Shown piece by piece: positions 23,331 through 31,372 of a stretch of 64,000 nucleotides of DNA. This stretch comes from CAVUBL01 sp963739795 (GTDB lineage Bacteria; Acidobacteriota; Thermoanaerobaculia; Multivoradales; DATKCC01): NCBI GenBank assembly GCA_963739795.1, contig CAVUBL010000021.1, positions 1 through 64,000 on the forward strand, in the 5' to 3' direction. The notes under the pieces were generated by a model. It worked only from the letters and a program-made list of their open reading frames with translations. It ran no database searches and was not told where the DNA came from. Both the position numbers and the translations under genes were made by a program. How positions within the stretch are numbered: the stretch's first letter is position 1; each line of letters opens with the position of its first letter.

Positions 23331-25790
23331 ATGCGAGGACTCACTCAGACATGGAAGGTTGCTCTTCGAAAGCTCGGGCGGGACCCCGGGTTCACGATCT
23401 CCGTCTTGCTCAGCCTGAGCCTTGGGATCGGAGCAACGACGACGATCTTCAGTCTGGTCGACGCCCTGTTTATTCGGCCGCTCCCGGGCGTCGTGAACCC
23501 ACGAAACCTCGTGAGTCTGACTCCGCGCCCGGTTCAGGTTCCGGGCCTCCCGGGCGCGTCGTTTCACGCCCCCCTCGCCTATCCGACATTTCAGGCCTAC
23601 TTGGAGGGGGCGAGGGCGTCTCTGGAGCTCGCCGTCCACCAGCCTGTGGTGGTTCACGCCGTCGCGGGTGACAGGGTTCAGCGACTGGACGCGGAGCTCG
23701 TGTCTCCCAACTACTTTTCCTTGCTCGGTGTCTCGGCCGCAGCGGGTCGCCTCGTGCTCGCAGATTCGGGCAAGCCAGCTGGCCGGCCCGACGTGGTCGT
23801 TCTCGGCTACAGCCTCTGGAAGGCCTGGGGAGGCGATCGCGGTCTCCTCGGCAGGGTCATTCGTCTGGACGGAGCTCCTCTCACCGTGCTCGGCGTGGCC
23901 CACAAGGGCTTTCACGGCACACAGGTCGACGCAAAGCCCCAGCTCTGGATCCCCCTCGCTGCGGCTCCGAGGCTCGTTCCAGGAATGGACGAGAAGGCGC
24001 TGCGCGATCCGGAGCATGGATGGCTCTTCTGGTTCGTCGGTCGCCTCCGCCCCGGAGTCGGGCCGCAAGCGGCCCAGGAGCACGTCAACGCGGTGGCGGC
24101 CGGCCTGGGAGCTCGAGGCTTCGGCGACGAGCAGGCGGCAGGCCTCATCGTCACCCCTGGCATCGGCCTTCACCCAGCCGAGCGGAAGTCCGCGTCGACG
24201 GCTCTGAAGATGTTGATGGCAGCGGTCGTCTTTCTGCTTCTGATCGCGTGTCTCAACACCTCAATTCTGCTCTTGAGCCGGCTACCGCGACAGCGGGCGG
24301 AGATGAGCCTGCGTCTAGCTCTGGGAGCCCGAAGAACGGATCTCGTGGGTGAGTTGCTCATCGAGAGTCTCGTGCTCGGGCTGGGCGGAGCTCTCGGCGG
24401 CTTCCTCGGGGCGTTTCTCGGGGCGCGGCTCCTGTCTCAGCTGGACTGGGCGGGGTTCCTGCCCACCGTGGAACGGATTGGCATGGACCTGCGAGTTTTG
24501 GGCTTCGCGCTCGGAGCCGGAATCCTGAGCGTGATCGTCTTTGGCCTGGTTCCAGCCCTGCGGGCCTCTCGCGTCGAGCTGGCCGCGGCCCTCAAGCGAT
24601 ATGGCTCGGGAGGGCCTATCGGGGACCGTCTCCAGCGCTTGGCAGTAGTGGTCGAGCTCACGCTGTCCGTCACGCTCCTCGTTGGTACCGGGCTACTGAC
24701 GCGAAGCCTGGTCAACTACCAGAGCGTTCCTCTTGGCTTCAAGCCGGAGAAGGTCTTCGACGTCCGGTTCGATCTCGAGCGCCAGGGGTATTCTCAAGCC
24801 GCCGGTCGAGCCTTCCTGAAACGCGTCCTCGAACGCGCGAGGGCGATGCCGGGCGTCGAGAGCGCAAGCCTCGCATCGGCGGTTCCCTTGACGCACGGAG
24901 CGGGCAGGGATGTGGCGCAGGTGGCGCCCGAGAGCGGTGGCGGAGCCGGCGAGGCGGCCGCCTGGGTCGGCTACGACTGCGTGGGGCCTGGCTACCTTCC
25001 CACCCTGGGTATCCGCCTGATCCGAGGTCGGGGCTTCTCCGACCGCGACGACCGCGGAGCCCCTGGGGTCGCTCTCGTGAACCAGACGTTCGCGACCAGG
25101 TTCTGGCCGAACGAAGACCCTCTGGGGCAGTGGCTGAGCTTCGGTGACCGGAGGGTCCGAGTCGTCGGCGTGACCGTCGATACGAGGACCGATAGCCTCA
25201 CCAAGCCGGTGGAGCCCCACTTCTATCTGCCACTGTTCCAGGAGTATCGGCCGGTCGTGACGCTTCACACGCGATCGGGCCTCGATGCGGCGGCGGTTCT
25301 ACCCCAGATGGTGCGCCTGGTCCACGAGCTGGATCCACACATTCCACTGTTTGCCGAGGGGCGCCTGTCCCAGCAGATCGAGGTCTCCTTCGCCAAGCCT
25401 CGTTTGGCCGTGGGGTTCGTCGGTCTGGCCGCCTTTCTCGGCCTTCTTCTGAGCCTCATCGGGGTGGGCGGGGTGATGTACAAAACGGCGGTTGCGAGGC
25501 TCCGCGAGACCGGCATCCGGATGGCAATGGGCGCCAGCCGGTTCGAACTGATCTGGCTCTTCCTCCGGCGCGGTCTCGCCACGGCCGCCGTCGGGCTCCT
25601 ACTGGGTGGGGCAGGTGCCCTGGCCTTGTCGAGGGCTCTGGCGAGCTTTCTCTTTGGCGTGAGCCCAGACGATCTCTATGTCCTGGTGACGGTCCTCGGC
25701 GCCATGGCCGGTCTCGCCGTTCTCGCCAACGGCCTTCCGGCGTACGTCGGAACACGCGTCGACCCCGCTCAGCTCCTGCGCGAGGAGTAG
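23331..25790 (+). CDS. Second orphan ABC-type permease (ADOP/MacB-FtsX family)
   Basis: A 819-residue relative of the permease at 18653-21118, with the same two-unit plan. It starts LTQTWKVALRKLGRDPGFT and LSLSLGIGATTTIFSLVDAL and ends GTRVDPAQLLREE. Helix bundles lie around 280-430 and 680-810, and periplasmic domains lie between. The two proteins differ along their full length and the DNA here is visibly less GC-rich, so a recent tandem duplication is unlikely; separate acquisition is my inference. The ATG at 23331 is preferred to TTG two codons earlier. No ATPase partner is nearby. Confidence 0.88.
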   Translation: MRGLTQTWKVALRKLGRDPGFTISVLLSLSLGIGATTTIFSLVDALFIRPLPGVVNPRNLVSLTPRPVQVPGLPGASFHAPLAYPTFQAYLEGARASLELAVHQPVVVHAVAGDRVQRLDAELVSPNYFSLLGVSAAAGRLVLADSGKPAGRPDVVVLGYSLWKAWGGDRGLLGRVIRLDGAPLTVLGVAHKGFHGTQVDAKPQLWIPLAAAPRLVPGMDEKALRDPEHGWLFWFVGRLRPGVGPQAAQEHVNAVAAGLGARGFGDEQAAGLIVTPGIGLHPAERKSASTALKMLMAAVVFLLLIACLNTSILLLSRLPRQRAEMSLRLALGARRTDLVGELLIESLVLGLGGALGGFLGAFLGARLLSQLDWAGFLPTVERIGMDLRVLGFALGAGILSVIVFGLVPALRASRVELAAALKRYGSGGPIGDRLQRLAVVVELTLSVTLLVGTGLLTRSLVNYQSVPLGFKPEKVFDVRFDLERQGYSQAAGRAFLKRVLERARAMPGVESASLASAVPLTHGAGRDVAQVAPESGGGAGEAAAWVGYDCVGPGYLPTLGIRLIRGRGFSDRDDRGAPGVALVNQTFATRFWPNEDPLGQWLSFGDRRVRVVGVTVDTRTDSLTKPVEPHFYLPLFQEYRPVVTLHTRSGLDAAAVLPQMVRLVHELDPHIPLFAEGRLSQQIEVSFAKPRLAVGFVGLAAFLGLLLSLIGVGGVMYKTAVARLRETGIRMAMGASRFELIWLFLRRGLATAAVGLLLGGAGALALSRALASFLFGVSPDDLYVLVTVLGAMAGLAVLANGLPAYVGTRVDPAQLLREE

Positions 25791-25818
25791 GGGGCGCGGA
25801 ATCCGATGCCGCTCAGCG

Positions 25819-25880
25819 CTTGTGAATCAATCTCCGGCCGTCGCGAGGGCGCCCGTAGTAGGTCGGAGATTCACTCACAA
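25819..25880. repeat. Inverted repeat next to the second element copy
   Basis: CTTGTGAATCAATCTCCG at 25819-25836 pairs with CGGAGATTCACTCACAAG at about 25863-25880 (16 of 18 bases), forming a long hairpin at the left edge of the mobile element copy. Confidence 0.55.
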
Positions 25881-26162
25881 GCTCCCAGGAGTCTGCGCGG
25901 CAGAAATCCAGGGCCGCGCGCAGGGGTCTTGCGGGCCGGATCCAAGGCGCGAGGAGGAGGCGATGCGGTGCCATCGTCGACGACGAGCAACGCAGGAGGC
26001 GCCCGCAACCCCCCCTGCGCCCTTCGGGTTGTGGCGGCGCAGAGCGGGCTACGGCGTTGCCGCTCCTCACCGATGGCTCGGCATCGCCTGCGTCGCGGCG
26101 CCTGGTATCCGTCCGCGCGGCGCCGTAACGAGAGACAAGGGATTCGTGAATCAGTCCACTAG
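25853..26162 (+). mobile_element. Diverged copy of the 288-bp inverted-repeat element
   Basis: This stretch aligns with the reverse complement of 43647-43934 over most of its length. Shared blocks include GGATCCAAGGCGCGAGGAGG, GGCTCGGCATCGCCTGCGTC and the right end GATTCGTGAATCAGTCCACT. The left end is scrambled: it carries an extra segment with AGGAGTCTGCGCGGCAGAAA, which also occurs in the hairpin at 60093-60137. No coding capacity. The right end overlaps the stop codon of the methyltransferase gene. Confidence 0.75.
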
Positions 26163-27019
26163 CGCTCGCCGTCGACGGACAAAAGGACGCAGCCGGACAT
26201 GCGGCGGGCCTCCTCGCGCTTCTTGGCCGAGGTGAAGTGGCCGAGGAGCTTGGGGATCGGCCACCACCAGGGCGCCCGGCCCAGGCGCTCGGCCTCCTCG
26301 CCCATGGAGCGGTAGGCCTCCTCGCGCCAGCCGAGGCGCGCGAAGAACGCGGTGCCCTCGGCGGGCGCGAAGCGGAACGGGGCGCCGCCGGCGGCCACCT
26401 GCTTGCCCCAGGAACGCTCCATCCAGGTCAGGACCTTGGGCGAGGCGAGGTCGATGAGCCACCACTCGACGGCCGGGACGGCGCGAAGGTCCGCGGCGAG
26501 GGCTTCGACCCCCTCGGGCCCGAGGTAGACGAGCAGGCCCTCGGCGATGACCAAAGCCCGCTGCTTCCCGGCGGCGAGGCGTTCGAGAAGGGCCCGGCGC
26601 GCCTCCCGGTCCGCGAGGTCGAGGGGGACCCGCTCCAGCCGACAGCGCGGGCTCTCGCCCTGGAGGATCTCCTCCTTGTAGGCGATGACGTCGGGGAAGT
26701 CCACCTCCACCCAGGTGAGCTCGGCGGGCAGGCGCAGGCGGTAGGGGCGAGCGTCGAGGCCGGCGGCGAGGTTGACCACCAGGTCGGCCCGCTCCTCCCA
26801 GATCAGGTGCTCTGTCATCTCGTCCATGACGGCGGTGCGCACCACCATGGGCCAGCCCCAGGAGCGGGCCTTGGGCATGGTCTCGAGGATGGTCTCGCCG
26901 CGCTCGCCGGCCAGGCGCCGGGCGTAGGGGTCGTGGAAGATGGCGTCGGGCCGCTCGCTCTCGAGGGCCCGGTACATGGCGACCCACGCCGCCGTGTCGG
27001 AGATGTGCTCGATGGCCAC
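26159..27019 (-). CDS. SAM-dependent methyltransferase, LCM family
   Basis: A 286-residue class I methyltransferase of the leucine-carboxyl-methyltransferase-like group. Motif I is VVNLAAGLDARPYRL. DFPDVIAYKEEIL, ALVIAEGLLVYLGPEGVEAL and WWLIDLASPKVLTW follow in family order. Substrates of bacterial members vary and cannot be inferred. GTG at 27019 is preferred: GGAGG lies 8 bases upstream. An earlier in-frame GTG at 27028 overlaps that site. The TAG stop is formed by the CTAG at the end of the mobile element, so the original C-terminus may have been replaced. Confidence 0.82.
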   Translation of the reverse strand: MAIEHISDTAAWVAMYRALESERPDAIFHDPYARRLAGERGETILETMPKARSWGWPMVVRTAVMDEMTEHLIWEERADLVVNLAAGLDARPYRLRLPAELTWVEVDFPDVIAYKEEILQGESPRCRLERVPLDLADREARRALLERLAAGKQRALVIAEGLLVYLGPEGVEALAADLRAVPAVEWWLIDLASPKVLTWMERSWGKQVAAGGAPFRFAPAEGTAFFARLGWREEAYRSMGEEAERLGRAPWWWPIPKLLGHFTSAKKREEARRMSGCVLLSVDGER

Positions 27020-27154
27020 GATCGTCACCTCCAGGAGAGAGATCGAGTCACGAATCTAACAGTATCGCCCGCGCAGGCCCGCTTGGCCCTCGATGCGGTA
27101 TCGTCCGAGACGTCCCGATCCTCCCCTGCCCGAGCCGATTCCAGGAGATCCGTC

Positions 27155-28651
27155 ATGGTTCGATCGCCACGTCCGCGCCACGCCGCTTCGCGCCGCCACG
27201 TCCTCCTCCTCCCAACTCTCGTCCTCCTGATTGCCGGCCTCGCCGCGCCCGCGGCGGCGGCGCCGGACGATTCGAGCCAGGCCCCGGCCACCTGGCGGGT
27301 GGACTACTACCACACCGGTGGCCTCGGCTCCGAGGTCTTCAGCCTCGACCGGGTGGTGGTCGAGCCGCTCCCGTGGCCCGGGAGCCCCTCGGGCAACGTG
27401 GACCCGAGCGACTCCGGCCTCTACCGCTTCCAGGTGCGAAACGCCGCCGGCGAGCTGCTCTTCTCGCGCGGCTTCTCGTCGATCTTCGGCGAATGGCAGA
27501 CGACGGCGGAGGCTGCCACCCGCCACCGGACGTTCCAGGAGTCGCTCCGCTTCCCGGCGCCGAGCGCGGCCGACTCGCCGCTCGCGATCGAGGTCGACAA
27601 GCGGGGCGCGGACGGTGCCTTCGCCCAGGTGTGGCGCTTCAGCCTCGACCCGAAGGACATGTTCGTAGACCCGTCGCCGCCCCCGAAGCAGGAGCTCCTG
27701 GAGATCGAGCGCCACGGCGACCCGGCCGACAAGGTGGACCTGCTCCTGCTGGGCGACGGCTACACCGCCTCCGAGTGCCGTGAGAAGTTCGCGGCCGACG
27801 CCCGCCACCTGACCGAGGTGCTCTTCGCCCACGAGCCCTTCCACCACCGGCGCAGCGACTTCAACGTCTGGGGGATCTGCCCGCCGGCGGCCGAATCCGG
27901 CATCTCCCGCCCGTCGACCGGCGTCCACCACCGCTCGCCTCTGGGCGCCACCTACGACGCCTTCGGCTCGGAGCGCTACGTGCTCACCTTCGACAACCGG
28001 GCCTGGCGCGACGTCGCCGCCTGGGCGCCCTACGAGTTCGTGGAGATCCTGGCCAACAACGATGTCTACGGCGGCGGCGGCATCTACAACCTCTATTCCA
28101 CCGTGGCGGTCGGCAGCGACTGGGCCGACTACATCTTCATCCACGAGCTCGGCCACCAGTTCGCCGGCCTGGCCGACGAGTACTACACCTCGCCGGTGGC
28201 CTACGAGGCGCCGGCGAAGATCGTCGAGCCGTGGGAGCCCAACGTCACGGCGCTCCTCGATCCGACGCACCTCAAGTGGGGTGACCTGGTGACTCCCGGA
28301 GCGCCGATCCCCACGCCCTGGCCCAAGGAGCAGTACGAGACGGCGGAGAAGGGCTTCCAGGCCCGGCGCAAGGAGATCCGGGCGAAGAACCAGCCGGAGT
28401 CGGTGATGTCGGCCCTGTTCCGGGAGGAGCAGGCCTTCGCCACCCAGCTCCTGGGCGGGGCCGAGCACGCCGGCCAGGTGGGCGCCTTCCAGGGCGCCAA
28501 CTACGACGCTCAGGCCTTCTACCGCCCACAGGACGACTGCATCATGTTCAGCCGCGACGACGTGCCCTTCTGCACCGTCTGCCAGCGGGCCCTCGAGCGG
28601 GTGATCGACCTCTACGCGCCGCGGGGCGGGGGCTCGGTCGGCCGACCCTGA
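27155..28651 (+). CDS. Secreted M64 family (IgA-type) metallopeptidase
   Basis: A 498-residue precursor with a signal peptide (VLLLPTLVLLIAGLAAPAAA), an N-terminal beta-sandwich domain of the M64_N type (about 45-170, with YYHTGGLGSEVFSLDRV) and the M64 catalytic domain. The latter begins VDLLLLGDGYTASE, another family landmark. The zinc site is IFIHELGHQFAGLADEYY: His330, Glu331 (catalytic), His334, with Asp341 or Glu342 as probable third ligand. M64 peptidases include IgA proteases, but the target here is unknown. The ATG follows AGGAG. It is divergent from the methyltransferase gene. Confidence 0.9.
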   Translation: MVRSPRPRHAASRRHVLLLPTLVLLIAGLAAPAAAAPDDSSQAPATWRVDYYHTGGLGSEVFSLDRVVVEPLPWPGSPSGNVDPSDSGLYRFQVRNAAGELLFSRGFSSIFGEWQTTAEAATRHRTFQESLRFPAPSAADSPLAIEVDKRGADGAFAQVWRFSLDPKDMFVDPSPPPKQELLEIERHGDPADKVDLLLLGDGYTASECREKFAADARHLTEVLFAHEPFHHRRSDFNVWGICPPAAESGISRPSTGVHHRSPLGATYDAFGSERYVLTFDNRAWRDVAAWAPYEFVEILANNDVYGGGGIYNLYSTVAVGSDWADYIFIHELGHQFAGLADEYYTSPVAYEAPAKIVEPWEPNVTALLDPTHLKWGDLVTPGAPIPTPWPKEQYETAEKGFQARRKEIRAKNQPESVMSALFREEQAFATQLLGGAEHAGQVGAFQGANYDAQAFYRPQDDCIMFSRDDVPFCTVCQRALERVIDLYAPRGGGSVGRP

Positions 28652-28687
28652 CTGCCCTCCGAGGCCCGCGGACCGGTAGTGCGCAGG

Positions 28688-28880
28688 TGGTTGGGCCGAT
28701 GGCGGGAGCACACGCCCGCGGATCGGATGGCTTTCTCGGCGGCAAACTGCGCCGGCGAGAAACCACCGCGCCCTGCGGGCTGCCCCCTCGGCGGTTGTGG
28801 CTGAGGCTCTCCGCGCTTCGGAAGGGGGCGAGGCGCTCGACCTGCTGCGGGTCACTTAAGAAGCGGGTGGCGCCTTTCCA
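28688..28880 (+). repeat. Family A repeat, copy 1
   Basis: A copy of about 190 bp of a repeat also at 39565-39697 and 44585-44781. The conserved core contains GGAGCACACGCC, a hairpin (CTTTCTCGGCGGC pairing with GCCGGCGAGAAA) and GCTGCCCCCTCGGCGGTTGT. It ends AAGCGGGTGGCGCC, a REP-like motif. It fills the convergent gap between the M64 peptidase and the TOPRIM-like gene. No coding role. Confidence 0.75.
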
Positions 28881-28918
28881 CCTTTCCCGCCACCATTCCC
28901 CTGGCACCAGACACCACG

Positions 28919-29584
28919 TCATTGCTTGGTCCGGGCTACAGACGGCAGCCCGAGATCGGGGAGCTGTGCCAGGAGCTTGCTTTCCAGGTATTCGAACGCC
29001 GACAGCTCACGATGCGACGTCAGGTCTCCGAAATAGTCCGCGACGCGATGGGCTCGGCCATGGGCGGAAAACTTCTTTCGTCGCGCGCCCGTGAGGCCAC
29101 TTGCGACTCTGAGAGCATCGTAAAGGGTCGACTTCGGATCCGGAAGACTCTCCAGCCGATCGATCGGTGGGATCTCTAGGGGCTCTGTTCCGTTGGGATT
29201 CCCTGCCGCCCGGCGAATGGCACGCTCGTCGACCAGCAACCACGCTTCTGACATTCGAACAGGGATCACCTCGACGGCAGGGGGCAGGGACTGGAAACCA
29301 TCGGAGATCGCCCGGACCGCTTCAGCCACTTCCCGCTCCCTCTTCTCAATCGACTGAGCCTCTGCGTCTCTGTGGACGAAGAGGAGCTCGCAGGGGTACA
29401 GGCTAAGGGTTGTGGCGATCCGATCCTTCAGCTCGACAGGGGGCCTTGGCAACCGAGCCAGGTCAGCCCATTCACCGCGAAGGGACACGTCCTGGCAGTG
29501 CTCTTCGAGGAGCCGCCTCAAGAGGGGCATGATCGCCCGATCCGAGCTCCCGTCGGAAAGGAACGTAAAGCTGAGCTCTCTCAT
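28919..29584 (-). CDS. DUF4276/TOPRIM-like protein, partner of the AAA ATPase
   Basis: A 221-residue protein resembling DUF4276. Marks are the N-terminal FTFLSDGSSDRAIMPLLRRL (the position of the TOPRIM Glu motif, here Asp-rich), the acidic ELLFVHRDAEAQS, VIPVRMSEAWLLVDERAIR and LPDPKSTLYDAL. TOPRIM-like proteins of this kind can be nucleases or toxins paired with an OLD/AAA15-type ATPase. The start overlaps the ATPase stop in ATGA, indicating translational coupling. Catalytic residues are inferred from pattern only. Together the pair resembles PARIS, AbiL or RloAB-type defence modules in layout. Confidence 0.7.
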   Translation of the reverse strand: MRELSFTFLSDGSSDRAIMPLLRRLLEEHCQDVSLRGEWADLARLPRPPVELKDRIATTLSLYPCELLFVHRDAEAQSIEKREREVAEAVRAISDGFQSLPPAVEVIPVRMSEAWLLVDERAIRRAAGNPNGTEPLEIPPIDRLESLPDPKSTLYDALRVASGLTGARRKKFSAHGRAHRVADYFGDLTSHRELSAFEYLESKLLAQLPDLGLPSVARTKQ

Positions 29585-31086
29585 CTCCTACTGAACAGGC
29601 TCATCTGCGGCATGAGGTTCTGGACGTCAGGCCGCCCGATGACAGAGGTGCTGTCCTTTGCCCCCTCGCGCGCTTCCAGACGAAGGCGGTCGATGACCAC
29701 AGGGTTGAGGTAGCTCAGTAGTGTCCCCAGAGAGACCGGCCGCGGAGCGTCCTCGCCTTTGGTTCTCCACGTGCCGGGGAGAGCCCTGAACGTCACGCCC
29801 TTGGTCCTTCCTTCCTTCCACAGCATCTCCCTCTCGGCCGCCACGAGGAGGCTTTCCTCGGGCACCTGCTGGACCACGGCCGGGGAGTGGGTGTTGACGA
29901 TCACCTGCCGGAGCGGATTGTCGTCCCCCACGGGCTCCTCGACGTCCGTCGTGATGTCCCGAAGCAGACGCAACATGGCCGGGAGGCGCTCCGGATGGAC
30001 ACCGTTTTCTGGTTCCTCCAGGCACAGGAGTCCTCTGTCCTCAGCGTCGAGCTCCAAGACCGCCAACGCCAGGAAGCGCAAGCTGCCGTCCGAGAGCGAG
30101 GGAGCGGAGTAGTCGGTCTGGTCCCGCGACAGCACGTGGATCGTCAGCAACTCACGCTTCTCGTCCCGGTCGACCCACAGCTCCTGGACATTCTCGTAGA
30201 GCTCCGCCAGGCGGTTCGCGACCTCCGTGTAGATCCGTTCGCTGTCCACGCCGCCATCCTCGCCCTGTCCGCGACCACGATTCCGGTGCGCCAGGCGATA
30301 GAGGGTCGCCGCCAAGTGCGAGCCGTCCACTCCGAGCTTGGTCGGTGCCGTGAAGGAATCCGGACGGCGCAACGCCGAGGGCTCGAGCTGGAGCAGGCGC
30401 CAGGACTGCATCTCCCGCCGAGCCAGGAGAGCCGTCGGGCTTTCGGCAGCGTTCGATCCCGAAAGCACCGTCCTCGGCAACCGCGCGGCGGCGTACTTCA
30501 GGGGCTGCCCTCGGCTGCCTCCGTCCTGGTGCATCTGGATCATGCGCTCGCCCCCCACATCCGCAGTGGAGATGAAGGGCGAACCGGAGCGATTGCTGTC
30601 GACGACCGAGTCGCGCCACCTCCGCGCAAGATGTGGAAAGAGCAGGTGGCTGTGCGCCTTGCCCTTGGCGATGTAGTCCAGCCGCTCTCCCAGGATCTCC
30701 AGCGCTCCCAGCGGCGCGTGCACCTCGTCCGCGCGATAGCCCAGCTCCAGGTGGTACTTCAAGAACGTGCTGGTCGCTCGTGCCTCCTGGCCATAGTCGT
30801 CCTGTCCTTCCATCGGCACGATCATCTCGGCCGTGAGGCTCATGGTCGCGTCCGTATGCCGGCCGAACCGGTGGAACAGGCTTTGGACACCCGCCGTCCT
30901 CCCCCCGCGCACCCCGAGAGCCGCCTCGATCAGCGGACGGTCCGCGAGCAAGCCGAGGAACTGGATAGCGTCGAAGAGGTTGGATTTACCGACGCCGTTG
31001 GGCCCCGCAACGCATGTGAACGGTCCGAACCGCACGTCCACGTCGACAAGGTTCTTGAAGCCCGAGATCTGGAGGCGAGTCAGCAT
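29581..31086 (-). CDS. AAA (SMC/OLD-like, AAA15/AAA21) ATPase
   Basis: A 501-residue ABC-class ATPase of the RecF/OLD type. Walker A is CVAGPNGVGKSNLFDAIQFL near the N-terminus. The signature region is SAPSLSDGSLRFLALAVLEL, Walker B is GLLCLEEPENGVHPERL and the H-loop is VIVNTHSPAVVQQ. The insertion between them (about 60-300) is the usual variable region. Such proteins act as sensors/regulators with a nuclease or toxin partner, here the coupled TOPRIM-like gene. The ATG gives MLTRLQISGFKNL, a standard start for the family. The region is less GC-rich than surrounding genes and flanked by repeats, consistent with acquisition. Confidence 0.88.
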   Translation of the reverse strand: MLTRLQISGFKNLVDVDVRFGPFTCVAGPNGVGKSNLFDAIQFLGLLADRPLIEAALGVRGGRTAGVQSLFHRFGRHTDATMSLTAEMIVPMEGQDDYGQEARATSTFLKYHLELGYRADEVHAPLGALEILGERLDYIAKGKAHSHLLFPHLARRWRDSVVDSNRSGSPFISTADVGGERMIQMHQDGGSRGQPLKYAAARLPRTVLSGSNAAESPTALLARREMQSWRLLQLEPSALRRPDSFTAPTKLGVDGSHLAATLYRLAHRNRGRGQGEDGGVDSERIYTEVANRLAELYENVQELWVDRDEKRELLTIHVLSRDQTDYSAPSLSDGSLRFLALAVLELDAEDRGLLCLEEPENGVHPERLPAMLRLLRDITTDVEEPVGDDNPLRQVIVNTHSPAVVQQVPEESLLVAAEREMLWKEGRTKGVTFRALPGTWRTKGEDAPRPVSLGTLLSYLNPVVIDRLRLEAREGAKDSTSVIGRPDVQNLMPQMSLFSRR

Positions 31087-31241
31087 TCGTATCTCTTGGG
31101 CCTGATGTTAACCGCTGCGCAGACCCCCGGCCAACCAATTCCCGAGACCCCGTGGCTCCTCACCCCCCCGTGCCGACACCTCGGTTCACCTTCAATTGAC
31201 GTGTCCACGCGGTCTTTCACTGCGCTGGCGGCGTAGCTCCT

Positions 31242-31281
31242 CCTCGACGTAGGCCCTGCCACCTCGACGTAGGCCCTGCCA
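31242..31281 (+). repeat. Two tandem 20-bp units
   Basis: CCTCGACGTAGGCCCTGCCA occurs twice in direct succession in the gap upstream of the ATPase gene. The rest of the 31087-31372 gap shows no gene or clear signal. Confidence 0.7.
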
Positions 31282-31372
31282 CGTCTGCGTCGGAGCGCCT
31301 GGCCAGCGACGCGAGTCCCTCACAAGATCTTCTGTCAGCGGCCCTTCGTCCCGTACGGCGTCGCAGATCACC

